Assembly (NCBI GenBank): GCA_039583875.1
Contig: CM077162.1
Location: 109,091,808 to 109,155,807 of the forward strand
DNA length: 64,000 bases
Direction: 5' to 3'
Source of the DNA: Platanthera guangdongensis
Taxonomy: Eukaryota; Streptophyta; Magnoliopsida; Asparagales; Orchidaceae
In this document: positions 11,314 through 23,927 of the stretch, one piece after another
Layout of the letters: each line of letters opens with the position of its first letter
How positions within the stretch are numbered: position 1 is the stretch's first letter
The notes under the pieces: model-generated
The model's database searches: none
Told to the model about the DNA's origin: nothing
The model's input: the letters and a program-made list of their open reading frames with translations, nothing else
Made by a program: the position numbers and the translations under genes

Positions 11314-11325
11314 TGGTATCAGAGG
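11314..11325 (+). other. Copia G: primer binding site (tRNA-Met)
   Basis: TGGTATCAGAGG starts immediately after the LTR. It is complementary to the 3' end of initiator tRNA-Met. The following CT-rich leader (11326-11669) has no gene. Confidence 0.9.
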
Positions 11326-11669
11326 ACTCGATCTACTCCTCCTGTGCCTTCGCTGTCCGCGTGACTTGGCTCACCGGTTTGCTCCCTGTCCGCGCGGCCT
11401 CTTCCTCTCCTTCTTGTTTCCCTCTGTGTGTGCGACTTTTTGTTTCCTGTTCTAAGTTTCCGCCTCCTGTCGCAGCAACCTGTTTTTGTCCTGCTTCTGT
11501 TCGCGCGGCCTGTCCTCTAGCCGTCCGACTTCTTCCCATCTGCTTGGGTTTGCAGCTTGGTCGTGGCTTTTCTGGCCGCTGGTTTCTACCCTCGTGACCG
11601 CTGCAGCTTATCATTTTCCTATCCGTGTAGGTTGTTTCCTAACCGCCCGGCTTCCTTTTTCCTGCTCCT

Positions 11670-12997
11670 ATGGCTCTTTCTGATGCCTCTACTGCCACCA
11701 CCCCTGTCACCAATCCGGCTCTCCTCTTCCACCTACTCCTTCCGGGAACCTTGGGACCATTTCCAAGCTTGTTGGCTCCAACTACCCGGATTGGAGCTCC
11801 TCTTTCACCTTTCTACTTCGCTCCCAACGCAAACGCCACCATCTCGTTGATGACCCACCTCATATCACTTCACCTCTCTTTGATGACTGGGATGCAAGTG
11901 ATGCGCTTGTGCGTACTTGGCTCGCGAACAGTCTTTCCGATGAGTGCCTTCCCGTCATACGTCATGATGAGACGGTCAAGGCCGCTTGGCTTCATCTTGC
12001 CGCTCTGTACTCTAAGGGGGCTCAGACGTCCCGCATCTATACGTTGCATGCGGACCTCTTTGCCCGTCCTACCTTGTCTCCTGTTGCTGCCTACCAACAA
12101 GTTCAGGCTCTTGGGGCTGAGATTCTTCAGAATCGCCCCTTTTCTGCAGATTTGGCTCAACAACACAAGCACTTCCAGGAGCTTCTGGTTGTGTGTTATC
12201 TGCTCCGGCTTCCTGATACTTATGACATGATCCGCCATCAAATTCTGGGTGTGGCCGAATCTCCTAACTTAGATGCCACCGCTGCCCGCATCGCTGCTGT
12301 CACCTCTCTCCTTCAGCGCGCCCTTTTGCCTGCTCCTCCTCCACCACCGGACAACTATTCTCATCACACTCAGCGGAGTGGCTCTGGTAGCCGCAGTCAC
12401 CAGTCCGGCGGCTGTGCTTCTTCCCGCTACCTCTGTTCTCATTGTGGCTGCACCGAACATACTTTCGACCGCTGCTGGACGAAGCATCCCCATCTTCGCT
12501 CCTTCGGTGACTCTTCCAAGCCGTCTGCCTCTGTTGTAACATCCTCAGGTAGTGCCCACATGGTGACTCAAGGTACATGGCTCATCGACTCTGGTGCCAC
12601 TAATCACATGACGGGCAATCCTCAGTGCTTCTCTTTACTCGAACAACATGATCGGTTGCCCCCGGTCCTAGTTGCGGATGGTTCTCCCTCCCCGGTTCAT
12701 GGGACGGGAGTGGTTCATGTTACTCCGTCACTACGACTAGCGGACACTCTCTATGTGCCCAAGTTTCCGTGCAATCTATTGTCTGTTACCTCTTTATGCA
12801 AGCAGCTTCAGTGTTCTTTGACATTTACACCGGCTTCTTGTTCTTTTCAGGATCCGAGCTCCCACCGGACGATTGCTACTGGGACTGAGAGCGGCGGCCT
12901 CTACTTCCTCGACAATGTTTCCGCCTTGTCCGCCTTCTCCTCTTCTTGTCCGGATCTTCTCCTGTGGCATCTCCGCCTCGGTCATCCTCCACCATGA
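11670..12997 (+). pseudogene. gag-pol: Copia G: gag, zinc knuckle, protease, start of integrase
   Basis: The ATG at 11670 opens MALSDAST, but the Gag core (LGTISKLVGSNYPDWSSSF onward) is in another frame, so a one-base loss near 11725-11750 breaks the start. From about 11750 to 12997 the second frame is open. It shows a copia Gag core (VRTWLANSLSDE, AWLHLAALYSKG), a nucleocapsid knuckle CSHCGCTEHTFDRC, aspartic protease motif DSGATNHM (12588-12611) and the pre-integrase motif LLLWHLRLGHP. A TGA at 12995-12997 and a frame change follow. All domains are in the order typical of copia. Confidence 0.88.
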
Positions 12998-13273
12998 CTT
13001 CTACATCAACTTCTGACCCACCTCCCTCCGTCTCGTACTCCTCTCCAATGCGACGCCTGTCAGCTCGGCAAGCATCACCGTTCCTCCTTCCCACCAAGGC
13101 AAGGTCGGGGCTCTACTCGTCTGTTTGATCTTGTCCACTCCGATATCTGGGGACCTGCTCCTACCCTCACCATTGGCCGGGGTAGTTCTTATTTTGTAAC
13201 TTTTATAGATGATTTTTCTCGCTGTACTTGGGTGTATCTCCTCTGAGATCGCTCTGAACTTTTAGATGTATGG
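12998..13273 (+). pseudogene. pol: Copia G: integrase, first half
   Basis: This continues pol in a shifted frame: the zinc-binding part CDACQLGKHHRSSF, then FDLVHSDIWGPAP (first catalytic Asp) and VTFIDDFSRCTWVYLL. A stop (TGA) follows VYLL. The frame is cut at LLDVW by the insertion of F and resumes at 23928-23933 with no base lost apart from the duplicated TATGG. Confidence 0.88.
13269..13273. other. Target-site duplication of gypsy F
   Basis: TATGG at 13269-13273 and 23928-23932 flank F exactly. Removing F plus one copy restores the integrase frame of G. Confidence 0.97.
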
Positions 13274-15891
13274 TGTCACAACCCACATTTCCTCAACGAG
13301 TACCTCGTATCAGAGCAAGAGGAACTACGGGTTATGATGCCACGTCGTGCAGGGGATAACCGCACATGCTCAGACAACCCTTGACGCTTCCTTTATGAGT
13401 TGAAATTCAACAGTTAAATGCAAGTAAACCTTTGGATTTATTGGCCGTATCCCTCGGCCTTAGGTATCAAAAACTGTGTTTGTACGCGGCGGAAATACTT
13501 TGTTTATTTATGACGATCTCCTATATGCAGTCTATAGTGATACTACTATAAGAAATCATCTTTGTTTACGTCATTTGGAAAATACGTGTTTGGTAACCAA
13601 AACATGTTATGCATGGATACAATAATAGGTTTGTTTAGCTTCAAAATACCTAATGCAACCTACCATAAATTCTTCCCAAGAGCAAGAAGACATCATCTCA
13701 TCCAAATGAGTCTCATTAGTCTAGTATTCATATATCACAAGTAAAGTAAGCCACCAATGGGCGCCAACAAGCTGACACGAACCCATTGGGGCACATGTAT
13801 GTCTGTACAACAAAGAAAAGAACTACCTTGCTAAGTAAGCTCGGCTAGCTCCCAAGAAACGCCACCAACAACCTAGCCGTTCAACCGGCTACAACCTGCA
13901 CCTGAGGCATTCAAGAAAGAATACCTCAGCAATCCTCGAAGATACAATAAAAAGAAGAACAGTATATACACTATCATGAAGGGGCTTACCGATCCCGTAG
14001 CAATGTTTCATATAAGTAAAAAGAGTGAACAAAACAAGTGGAAACAAGTAGTAAACACTGTCAATCCAAAGTGCCAAACGCACCAAGTGCGTACACTTGT
14101 CATCAAGTCCTGCTCAACCCGCAGGAGCAACAAGGTAAAACACATGCCCATTCCATCATCCATAGTACAAGAACTAACGATACGAGTGAAACATAAGCAG
14201 CGGTTAAATGCGATTTAGCAAGGGTCTTTCGGTGGCAGCCCTAAAGTGGAACGCACCAATAAAAACCAGCCCAAATTGGGGCAAAATGGTGCTCTACACC
14301 ACAAATACAAACCCGGTGGCCACAAAAGCTTAACCCACACCACCCCTTACCAAATCCGCACACACACGCTTCTGCCATGGTTCACAATTCGCCTCGCAAA
14401 ACTCACCATAAACGAGCCTAAGCGTAACACCACAAGCAAATCTCACCATAACCCAAGTACACACGTTCCCTTCCTTCATCCGCACACATGACTACAAATT
14501 GCCAACGTAGAGTTTGATGAACTTCATCACATGATAGAGTTTGATTAACAAGAAAGAAGCACATAAATCACATGTTTGGAACAAGAATCGCAAGCGTTTG
14601 CTATGAATAAGAAAGAAGCACATAAATTAGACTGGCTACATGAACATAAATCAAGAGAGCTACATGAATCACATGAACAAGATAAACGACATGAAGCAAT
14701 CTAAACATAGACTTGATAACTAAAGAAAACTAAGCATGGAAAATCATATTCATGGAGCATAGGGAAATTCAAAAGCATCATAAGGCTAGTGAGGAAAACC
14801 CCAAAACACGAAGAACAAGCTAGGAAAAGTGAAAGAGAAACAACTAGCTAGGTTGGCACAATCAAAATCAAGAAAGAAGATTGGCAAGGGTGAAGAACAC
14901 CGCTTGCCTGACCCGAGACGATGACGCGACGGCTGCTCCTCTCTTTCCTTGCCTTGCTTGAGCCTTGCTCCCTTGCTTTTCCTTTGAAATGAAGAATAAG
15001 ATGAAGAGAAGGTGAAATGAGGAGAAGAAACTCTGTTTCGGCCTTATTTCCTCCAGAATAGAGCTGGACCGTTAGATGCAGAACCAAGGAAATGAACGGA
15101 ACAAAAAAACTGGAAAAAGTCGATTTTCGGGCCGGTCACGCCCTGTGTCACGCCCGTGACGCAGGGCGTGTACCTTCAGCGGCGCAGAAAGTCGGCAATT
15201 CCAAGTTTATCCACACGGTACACGGCCGGGTACACGCCCGTGACGGGTCGGTCATGCCCGTGACCTAGGGCGTGTAGCCCGTGTCTCGACACCTCGTCGA
15301 CACAAAGTGTCGACACTCGACACAGTTTGACACGCCCTGTGACACGCCCGTGTCACAGGCCGTGTCCCCTCTCTCTACACCCGCCACTCGACACTCGACA
15401 TTCGACACTCGACACTCGACATTGCGGGACACGCCCCGTACACGCCCGTGTCATGGGGCGTGTACCCCATTCGTCGAGCTCCACTCGACACAAGAAAATT
15501 TTGTCGAGTCAAGGAGGTCACGCCTAGGTCACGCCCTGGGTCACGCCCGTGTCAGGGGGCGTGACACACACAAAAATGACTATTTTTCCCTGTTTTGAAA
15601 AATGTTTCTGTGTCGTCCTAGACCATTTTTGCCTTAAGAACTTTTTACCCTTTTTTATTTCCTGTACCAGCAACTCATTTTGAGCAACATTACCCGGGCG
15701 CAAAAAAGTGCAAGCATTCCCTAAGAGGCCTCACCGAGTCCCCACTTTGGACTCCGGTTTGCTGGGGAATCGTGCAACTCGGCTACCACAACAGCCACTC
15801 GCAAGCCCGCGGGAAAAACCATGCTCGAACAACGGTCAAAACCAACGTAACGCCCATCACGCGTACGCAATCAAAAATCCGGGGTGTTACA
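13274..15891 (-). repeat. Gypsy F: 3' LTR
   Basis: The plus-strand ends are TGTCACAACCC and GGGGTGTTACA. In element orientation the palindromic U3 array (15575-15139) comes first, then a TATA-like AAATAAGG (about 15047-15054), a CT-rich leader and a long R/U5. Short reading frames within it (for example 13562-13744 and 13976-14218) are conserved between the two LTRs only because the LTRs are copies. Confidence 0.95.
15139..15575 (-). repeat. Gypsy F: palindromic box array in U3
   Basis: CACGCCCGTG-type palindromes are separated by short spacers, with an exact GACACGCCCGTGTC (reverse complement of the B and C box) at 15341-15354. A TCGACACTCGACA(T/C) microsatellite at about 15375-15422 lies in the middle. 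The corresponding array of the 5' LTR is 23180-23625. Confidence 0.85.
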
Positions 15892-15935
15892 ATCACTCCC
15901 CCTAACAAAAAGTTTCGCCTCGAAACTTTTCAATC
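15892..15935 (-). promoter_or_regulatory. Gypsy F: polypurine tract and hairpin
   Basis: On the minus strand GTTTCGAGGCGAAAC (a perfect 6-bp stem) is followed by TTTTTGTTAGGGGGAGTGAT and then the LTR TGTAACACCCC. GGGGGAG is the polypurine tract. The hairpin corresponds to the TTTCGGGGATGAAAT box of B and C. Confidence 0.8.
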
Positions 15936-16010
15936 ATTTTGATCTCAAATCAAAACGAGTAGCAAACCAAAAACACCAATGCAAAAACACCAATTCACAT
16001 ACCAGCTTAT

Positions 16011-19000
16011 TTACGGGAACAAATGAAGGTGAGCCGCCCTCATCGTTAACTCGAGCTCCCACGTCGCGCTTTCCACATTCTGATTTTTCCATAGCACCTT
16101 GACCATAGGAATCCTCTTTCTCCGCAACACGCGATCTTGGGAATCAAATATCCGTATGGGCATCTGCACATAAGAAAGGTTTGGCGCCAATTGCGGCACC
16201 ACGTCCAACACTTGCGTGTCATGTCGCACACACTTGCGAAGTTGGCTAACATGAAACACGTCGTGAACACCAGGAAAGTTCACGGGTAATTCTACCTTGT
16301 AAGCGGATGCACCAACTCGCGTAAGAATCTTGAAGGGACCCACAAAACTTGGGTCTAATTTGCGCTCTTTTCCAAACCTTTTAATCCCAGCCATTGGGGA
16401 GACTTTCAAGAAAACGGAATCCCCCACCGCAAACTCTAATGCCGACCTTCGTCGGTTGGCGTACTTTTCATATCGCTCTTGGGCGATTCGGAGCTTCTCC
16501 CGAATAACTCGTACGGCAATTTCCATGTCCTCGAGCGCCTTTGGGCCCAACAAAGGCCGCTCGCCAATCTCGGTCCAAAAGAGGGGAGTCCGACATCGAC
16601 GCCCATACAAAGCTTCGAACGAAGCCATTTGCAAGCTTTCTTGATAGCTGTTATTTTATGCGAATTCCATAAGCCGCAAACGTTCATCCCACTCTCCGCC
16701 ATATTCAAGAATGTAGCATCGAATCATATCTTCCACAATTTGGTTTACTCGTTCTGTTTGGCCATTCGTCTGAGGGTGGTAAGCAGTGGAATACCGCAAA
16801 TCCGTTCCCAAACCCTCTTGTAGACTCTTCCAGAAACGAGAAGTAAATCGGGAATCCCTGTCTAATATGATATTGACTGGCACACCATGCAGTCGGATGA
16901 TCTCGTTCAAATAGAGCTCCGCTATTGTCTTCATCGGATAGTTGACCTTAAATGGTATGAAATGCGCACACTTGGTCAATCTATCCATGACCACCCACAC
17001 GGAGTCATGTCCTCGTGGAGATCTTGGTAAACCTGTAATAAAATCCATGGAGATGCTTTCCCACTTCCAGGTTGGAATCTCCAATGGTGTCAACTTGCCA
17101 CCAGGCCTTCCATGATCAGCTTTCACCCGCTTGCAGGTATGACATTCCGATACAAATTGCGCTATATCGCTTTTCATTCCATACCACTAGACAATTTGTT
17201 TCAGATCACGGTACATTTTTGTTGAGCCTGGATGGTAGACCATACTTGAGCCATGTGCTTCCCTACACACCATCTCGCAAATATCTCCAACTGCGGGAAT
17301 ACAAAATCGACCACGATACTTTAACGTGCCCCCTTCATCAATAGAAAAATCCGGTAACTCACTCTTTTCAGTGCGAAGAAACAAATGTAAAAGATCAGGA
17401 TCATTCTTTTGATGTTGTCTTGCAAGCACCAGCCATGAATGTTCGTCTACCATCGAATGACTTTGCAGGTCATATTTTCCCACGGAAATATCCATCAATA
17501 GAAATTTTTCCACAAGACGGTCAACTGAAAGATGAAATAATTTCCCCGTCTTCCGACTCAAAGCATCGGCCACAACATTCGCTTTCCCCGGATGATACTG
17601 AATGTCCACATCATAATCAGCTACATATTCAAGCCATCGCCGTTGGCGCAGGTTCAGTTCCTTTTGCGTGAAGACGTATTTTAAACTTTTATGATCCGTA
17701 AAGATTTTACACTGTGCACCATACAGTAAGTGTCTCCACAACTTCAATGCAAATATCACTGCTGCGAACTCCAAATCATGCGTTGGGTAGTTCTTTTCAT
17801 GACTTTTCAACTGCCGAGACCCATACGCAATCACCTTTTTGTCTTGCATTAATACACATCCAAGTCCAACGTGCGATGCATCCACAAACACGTCATAATC
17901 TATCCCTTCTGTCAGCAAGATCAACACAGGAGCGGTACATAACCTGTTCTTGAGTTCCAGGAATGAGGCCTCACACTTGTCATTCCACTCAAACGCCACA
18001 TTATTCTGGGTTAAGCGAGTCAAAGGTGCGGCCAATGTACCAAAACCTTCTACAAATCTGCGATAATAGCCGGCCAGGCCCAAGAAGCTTCGAATCTCCT
18101 TGGGTGTCTCCGGTCTTCTCCACTCCATGACTGCAGCAATCTTTTCAGGATCCACTGAAATTCCATAGTGGTTAATGACATGACCCAGAAAGGCAACTTG
18201 AGGCAACCAAAACTCGCATTTGCTTAGCTTGGCAAATAACTTTTGGTCTCGCAAAGTGGCCAATACTAATCGCAGATGCTGTTCATGCTCCTCAGCACTA
18301 CGAGAGTAGACAAGCACGTCATCAATAAAAACGACCACAAACTTATCCAAATAGTCCGTGAACACCCGGTTCATCATATCCATGAAGGCTGATGGTGCGT
18401 TGGTTAAATCAAACGACATCACCAGAAATTCAAAATTGCCATGCCTTAATCGAAATGCAGTCCGCGGAATATCATACTCCCGGACCTTAAGCTGATGATA
18501 GCCCGAGCGGAGATCAATCTTCGAAAATACGGAACTGCCATGTAGTTGATCAAACAAATCATCAATTCTTGGCAGTGGGTACTTGTTTTTAATCGTCACC
18601 TTGTTCAATTCCCCGTAATCGATGCAAAGCCGCATCGACCCATCTTTCTTCTTCACAAACAACACTGGTGCACCCCAAGGTGATGAACTCGGCCTGATAA
18701 ACCCTTTTGCCAATAAGTCATCCAACTGGGTATGCAACTCTGATAGCTCACGCAGGGCCATTCTGTACGGCGCTTTCGCAATAGGCCGCGTACCCGGTTC
18801 CAAATCAATAACGAACTCGACATCACGATCAGGGGGAAGACCAGGAAGATCCGTAGGGAAAACATCTGGGAATTCACGCACAATAGGAATCTCCTCCAAA
18901 CGCGGCAAAACAACACTAGTCCCCACAACTGAGACGTGACAAGCAAAACAGTAGGAAACAAACAACGTCCGAACACATACCGCCGAAATCCCTGGAGTAT

Positions 19001-19369
19001 CCTGGCAAGAGTCACCATAAACACTTCCCGGCTGACCATTGTCTTTAAGAAAATCCAAGCGCTTCCCTTTGCACTGGATGACAACGTCATAGCGGGATAA
19101 CCAGTCCATACCCAGAATGACGTCAAAATCATCCAAATCGAGCACCTTGAAATCAGCCTTCGCTAAGAAATCGCCCAACAAAATGGGACAATCAAGAAGA
19201 CCCCAGTCTGCCACCACAGAAGCACCGGAAGGAAACTTCACCCAAAACGCATTCCCCACTCGATCTGGTGTCAAATGATACCGATCCAGAAAGGTTCGCG
19301 CCACAAATGAATGGGTCGCGCCAGAATCAAAGAGAACACGTGCCCAACGGTTCTTTACCTTAAAGTTTC
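16011..19369 (-). pseudogene. pol: Gypsy F: protease-RT-RNase H-integrase
   Basis: Almost intact pol of about 1,120 codons starting at the proposed 3' splice site. Domains in order: aspartic protease with DSGATHSF (about 19315-19338), a linker with [14 protein letters not shown] with [25 protein letters not shown] and catalytic FIDD (near 18325), RNase H ([22 protein letters not shown]), and integrase with its zinc-binding part (YHPGSTKM...CHTC), core ([28 protein letters not shown]), C-terminal barrel (KLDPSFVGPF, HDVFHVSQL) and a chromodomain-like end (MVKVLWKNQ...TWE). Two stops break it: a TAG near 17187 before WYGMK, and a TAA near 16656 where a Tyr codon is normal before NNSYQ. It ends with TAA at 16011-16013. 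Confidence 0.93.
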
Positions 19370-19446
19370 CTATAAGGGTATATATGTTGCTAAGCACTAC
19401 GCATAAGAGGCATGCACAAAACATGAACCAGAGGAATGAATCGAAC
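19370..19446 (-). other. Gypsy F: candidate intron between gag and protease
   Basis: On the minus strand TCAG|GTTCGA (exon end 19447) and ACCCTTATAG|GA (exon start 19369) delimit 77 nt. The Gag frame and the Pol frame differ here. Removing exactly these 77 nt makes them one frame, leading into DSGATHSF. If retained, Gag ends at an in-frame TAG inside the intron. An upstream CTTAGC could serve as a branch site. The position is equivalent to the 129-nt candidate in A. This rests on sequence signals only. Confidence 0.65.
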
Positions 19447-20664
19447 CTGAGATAACCTGAGGTGACGTCTGAGCTTCCTCTGAAGAGACCACATTTAACT
19501 TCCCTTTTCCTTTGTCCAAACGCGGAGGCGGAGGCAAAGCCTGGAGTGGCATTGGCTGCAGCACGGGCTGGTTTTGTGGGCACCTTGCCTTGAGATGTCC
19601 CTGCTTGCCACACTGGAAGCACACCTTGTCCTTGACCCAGCAGCGGCTCATATCATGACCTCTTCCCCCACAAGCTGTACACTCCAAAGCTCTGGTTGGC
19701 GCACTCTGAATGGCGTGCACCTGCTCCTCTTTTGCATCCCCAATCGCTTGAAACATTTCTCAAACGGGTGACCGGATCGGCCACAGAAGCTACATGTCTC
19801 CTTGCTCCTCTTCCTTATGTCTGATTCTTGGGAGCTTTTCCCTCCCACCAGCTTCCTCTTATCCGTCCTCATCAGCTGTCCTCTTTGTTTTGCCGTTTCG
19901 ATAGCTTCAACCTTCAAAGCAGCCTCAACCACAGTAGTGTAACTCGTCGCTCCATAAGCACATGCGAACTGCTGTACGTCGCTGCAGAGTCCGCCAAGAA
20001 ATCTCTTTACTCGGTCAGCTTCCGTCGTCACCAAGCTCGGAGCGAACCGACTTAACTTGCTAAACTCAATTTCATACTCACTAACTGTGAGTTTCCTCTG
20101 CTTCAGGTACAAGAAGTCATTCATCAGGCGGTCCCTTTCCACTGCCGGTAGAAACTTGCGCCGCAACATTTCTTTGAACACTTCCCATGAACAGCCCGCC
20201 CCTAGGCCTTCGTTTTCTCGCAACCACCAACCTTTCGCCAACCCTTTGAGTTGATAGGCGGCAAGCATCACCTTCTGGTCCTCGGTAACGCAAGAATAAA
20301 CAAACATCTCTTCCAATGTGATTACCCAATCATCCAAGATCACAAAGTCCGCTTTTCCATCATAAGTCGGTGGTCCAAGTCGCTGAAACTGCGAGATGAA
20401 TGTCATCGCAGGAGGAACCACAACTGGGGGTATCACTGCCACGGAAGGAGTAGAAATAGTGGGGCCTCTGACAGTCTCTTGCCATCTTGGTGCCAGCCCC
20501 GACATCGCTGATGACATAGCTTGGAGCTGGGACTGCACTTCATGCACCTGCCTCGTCAAAGCCTCATTACTTTGGCGTAGACTATCCATCAGGGCATTAT
20601 TCTGCACGCCCGAAGACTCGCCCTCGGATTGGGGAGTTTGCCTTGTCACTGGACGCTTCGACAT
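19447..20664 (-). pseudogene. gag: Gypsy F: gag
   Basis: Capsid/nucleocapsid polyprotein. The start chosen is the ATG at 20664 (MSKRPVTRQ); the frame is open further up, but that part lies in the leader. It has a coiled-coil-like N-terminus (LRQSNEALTRQVHEVQSQL), then the retrotransposon Gag core (FQRLGPPTYDGKADF, LKGLAKGWWLREN, KEMLRRKFLPAVERDRL, LTVSEYEIEFSKLSRFAP). Three CCHC zinc knuckles follow: [28 protein letters not shown] and [15 protein letters not shown] one-base deletion after the first knuckle (about 19757) puts the other two in another frame. The frame ends just past the proposed 5' splice site. Confidence 0.9.
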
Positions 20665-21325
20665 CCTATCAACACGTTCACTCTTGACAAACTCAAACCC
20701 AACAAAACACACAACGGCTATGTACAGACCATACACATAGATAGATGAACATCAACTGCTAACTTGCTCTGGGAGTTTGATAATGATGGTATGCCTAGCC
20801 TAAAGATGACTCACCGTCATCCACTAACTTGTGCCTAACCAATGAATGCATGACTTTATTTGACCCAAAACCATGAGTGTACAGGTGTCATCATGTACAT
20901 CTTTAGCTTGGCACGTTGTGCTCATGCAATGTTATGTTATGCGTGCTGTGCGATGCAATCTAAAAATGCCTTAATGCATGCCTTGAGCGGTCGTACGCAT
21001 CACAATGCTATGCATCCCATACTATATAGCATTGCATGCAACGAAGAAAAGAAAATGTGTTAGTCGCATCCATGTGGTGAGGTTATGCATCCCATACTAC
21101 ATAACCCTCACATGTTGCCCCTATGGTGGATCCATATACAACCACATATTATGCATCCCATATTACATAATATGCCCCGTATACTTCTGTTCATGCCATG
21201 AGTGGAGTGTGCGTGTTTCGGCCAAGACATACTGATGGCACCTCAGTGTGTGTATGATATGATGCTACAACCAAAAAGAAAGTTTGCCCGACCAATTGTC
21301 AAGCAAACCTGGCTCTGATACCAAC
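20665..21325 (-). other. Gypsy F: leader and primer binding site
   Basis: On the minus strand TTGGTATCAGAGCC (21311-21324) lies next to the 5' LTR and is complementary to the 3' end of initiator tRNA-Met. The remaining leader down to the gag start is untranslated and holds irregular repeats of GCATCCCATACTA(T/C)AT (21011-21175, plus-strand reading). No gene is seen. Confidence 0.85.
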
Positions 21326-23927
21326 TGTCACAACCCACATTTCCTCAACGAGTACCTCGTATCAGAGCAAGAGGAACTACGGGTTATGATGCCACGTCGT
21401 GCAGGGGATAACCGCACACGCTCAGGCAACCCTTGACGCTTCCTTTATGAGTTAAAATTCAACAGTTAAATGCAAGTAAACCTTTGGATTTATTGGCCGT
21501 ATCCCTCGGCCTTAGGTATCAAAAAATGTGTTTGTACGCGGCGGAAATACTTTGTTTATTTATGACGATCTCCTATATGCAGTCTATAGTGATACTACAA
21601 TAAGAAATCATCTTTGTTTACGTCATTTGGAAAATACGTGTTTGGTAACCAAAACATGTTATGCATGGATACAATAATAGGTTTGTTTTGCTTCAAAATA
21701 CCTAATACAACCTACCATAAATTCTTCCCAAGAGCAAGAAGACATCATCTCATCCAAATGAGTCTCATTAGTCTAGTATTCATATATCACAAGTAAAGTA
21801 AGCCACCAATGGACGCCAACAAGATGACACGAACCCATTGGGGCACATGTATGTCTGTACAACAAAGAAAAGAACTACCTCGCTAAGTAAGCTCGGCTAG
21901 CTCCCAAGAAACGCCACCAACAACCTAGCCGTTCAACCGCCTACAACCTGCACTTGAGGCATTCGAGAAAGAATACCTCAACAATCCTCGAAGATACAAT
22001 AAAAAGAAGAACAATATATACATTATCATGAAGGGGCTTACCGACCCCGTAGCAATGTTTCATATAAGTAAAAAGAGTGAACAAAACAAGTGGAAACAAG
22101 TAGTAAACACTGTCAATCCAAAGTGCCAAACGCACCAAGTGCGTACACTTGTCATCAAGTCCTGCTCAACCCGCAGGAGCAACAAGGTAAAACACATGTC
22201 CATTCCATCATCCATAGTACAAGAACTAACGATACGAGTGAAACATAAGCAGCGGTTAAATGCGATTTAGCAAGGGTCTTTCGGTGGCAGCCCTAAAGTG
22301 GAACGCACCAATAAAAACCAGCCCAAATTGGGGCAAAATGGTGCTCTACACCACAAATCCAAACCCGGTGGCCACAAAGGCTTAACCCACACCACCCCTT
22401 ACCAAATCTGAACACACACGCTTCTGTCATGGTTCACAATTCGCCTCGCAACACTCACCATAAACGAGCCTAAGCGTAACACCACAAGCAAATCTCACCA
22501 TAACCCAAGTACACACGTTCCCTTCCTTCATCCGCACACATGACTACAAATTGTCAACATAGAGTTTGATGAACTTCATCACATGATAGAGTTTGATTAA
22601 CAAGAAAGAAGCACATAAATCACATGTTTGGAACAAGAATCACATGTGTTTGCTATGAATAAGAAAGAAGCACATAAATTAGACTGGCTACATGAACATA
22701 AATCAAGAGAGCTACATGAATCACATGAACAAGATAAACGACATGAAGCAATCTAAACATAGACTTGATAACTAATGAAAACTAAGCATGGAAAATCATA
22801 TTCATGTAGCATAGGGAAATTCAAAAGCATCATAAGGCTAGTGAGGAAAAACCCAAAACAAGAAGAACAAGCTAGGAAAAGTGAAAGAGAAACAACTAGC
22901 TAGGTTGGCACAATCAAAATCAAGAAAGAAGATTGGCAAGGGTGAAGAACACCGCTTGCCTAACCCGAGACGATGCCGCGACGGCTGCTCCTCTCTTTCC
23001 TTGCCTTGCTTGAGCCTTGCTCCCTTGCTTTTCCTTTGAAATGAAGAAGAAGATGAAGAGAAGGTGAAATGAGGAGAAGAAACTCTGTTTTGGCCTTATT
23101 TCCTCCAGAACAGAGCTGGACCGTTAGATGCAGAACCAAGGAAATGAACAGCACAAAAAAACTGGAAAAAGTCGATTTTCGGGCCGGTCACGCCCTGTGT
23201 CATGCCCGTGACGCAGGGCGTGTACCTTCAGCGGCGCAGAAAGTCGGCAATTCCAAGTTTATCCACACGGTACACGGCCGGGTACACGCCCGTGACGGGT
23301 CGGTCACGCTCGTGACCTAGGGCGTGTAGCCCGTGTCTCGACACCTCATCGACACAAAGTGTCGACACTCGACACAGCTTGACACGCCCTGTGATACGCC
23401 CGTGTCACAGGCCGTGTCCCCTCTCTCGACACCCGCCACTCGACACTCGACACTCGACATTGCTGGAAACGGCCCGTGACACGCCCGTGTCATGGGGCGT
23501 GTACCTCATTCGTCGAGCTCCACTCGACACAAGAAAATTTCGCCGAGTCAAGGAGGTCATGCCCAGGTCACGCCCTGGGTGACGCCCTGGGTCACGCCCG
23601 TGTCAGGGGGCGTGACACGCACAAAAATGACTATTTTTCCCTGTTTTGAAAAATGTTTATGTGTCGTCCTAGACCATTTTTGCCTTAAGAACTTTTTACC
23701 CTTTTTTGTTTCCTGTACCAGCAACTCATTTTGAGCAACATTGCCCGGGCGCGAAAAAGTGCAAGCATTCCCTAAGAGGCCTCACCGAGTCCCCACTTTG
23801 TACTCCGGTTTGCTGGGGAATCGTGCAACTCGGCTACCACAACATCGGGAAAAACCATGCTCGAACAACAGTCAAAGCCAATGTAACGCCCATCACGCGT
23901 ACGCAATCAAAAATCCGGGGTGTTACA
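21326..23927 (-). repeat. Gypsy F: 5' LTR
   Basis: Copy of 13274-15891 with a few percent divergence and small indels, including 16 bp fewer near 23845 and a changed TCGACAC microsatellite. It would drive transcription leftward into gag. Confidence 0.95.
23180..23625 (-). repeat. Gypsy F: palindromic box array (5' LTR)
   Basis: Counterpart of 15139-15575. The exact GACACGCCCGTGTC string is at 23478-23491; the copy equivalent to 15341-15354 has mutated to GATACGCCCGTGTC. Confidence 0.85.

Larger units (their letters stand above)
13274..23927 (-). mobile_element. Gypsy F: near-complete LTR retrotransposon
   Basis: 10,654 bp, minus strand, with LTRs 13274-15891 and 21326-23927 (about 2.6 kb each), a perfect TSD, a tRNA-Met PBS and a polypurine tract. 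Gag and pol are nearly intact: one single-base frameshift in gag and two nonsense codons in pol, plus a candidate intron between gag and protease. About twelve differences in the first ~460 bp of LTR compared by eye (roughly 2.6%) make it younger than its host G. The chromodomain-like C-terminus places it among chromovirus-type elements. Confidence 0.96.

Noticed and set aside
11333..11614. Charged minus-strand frame opposite the G leader.
   Set aside because: It is a mirror of the CT-rich leader with no motif.
13976..14218. 80-codon frame repeated at 22028-22270.
   Set aside because: It is conserved only because both lie in the two LTR copies of F; no start context or homology.
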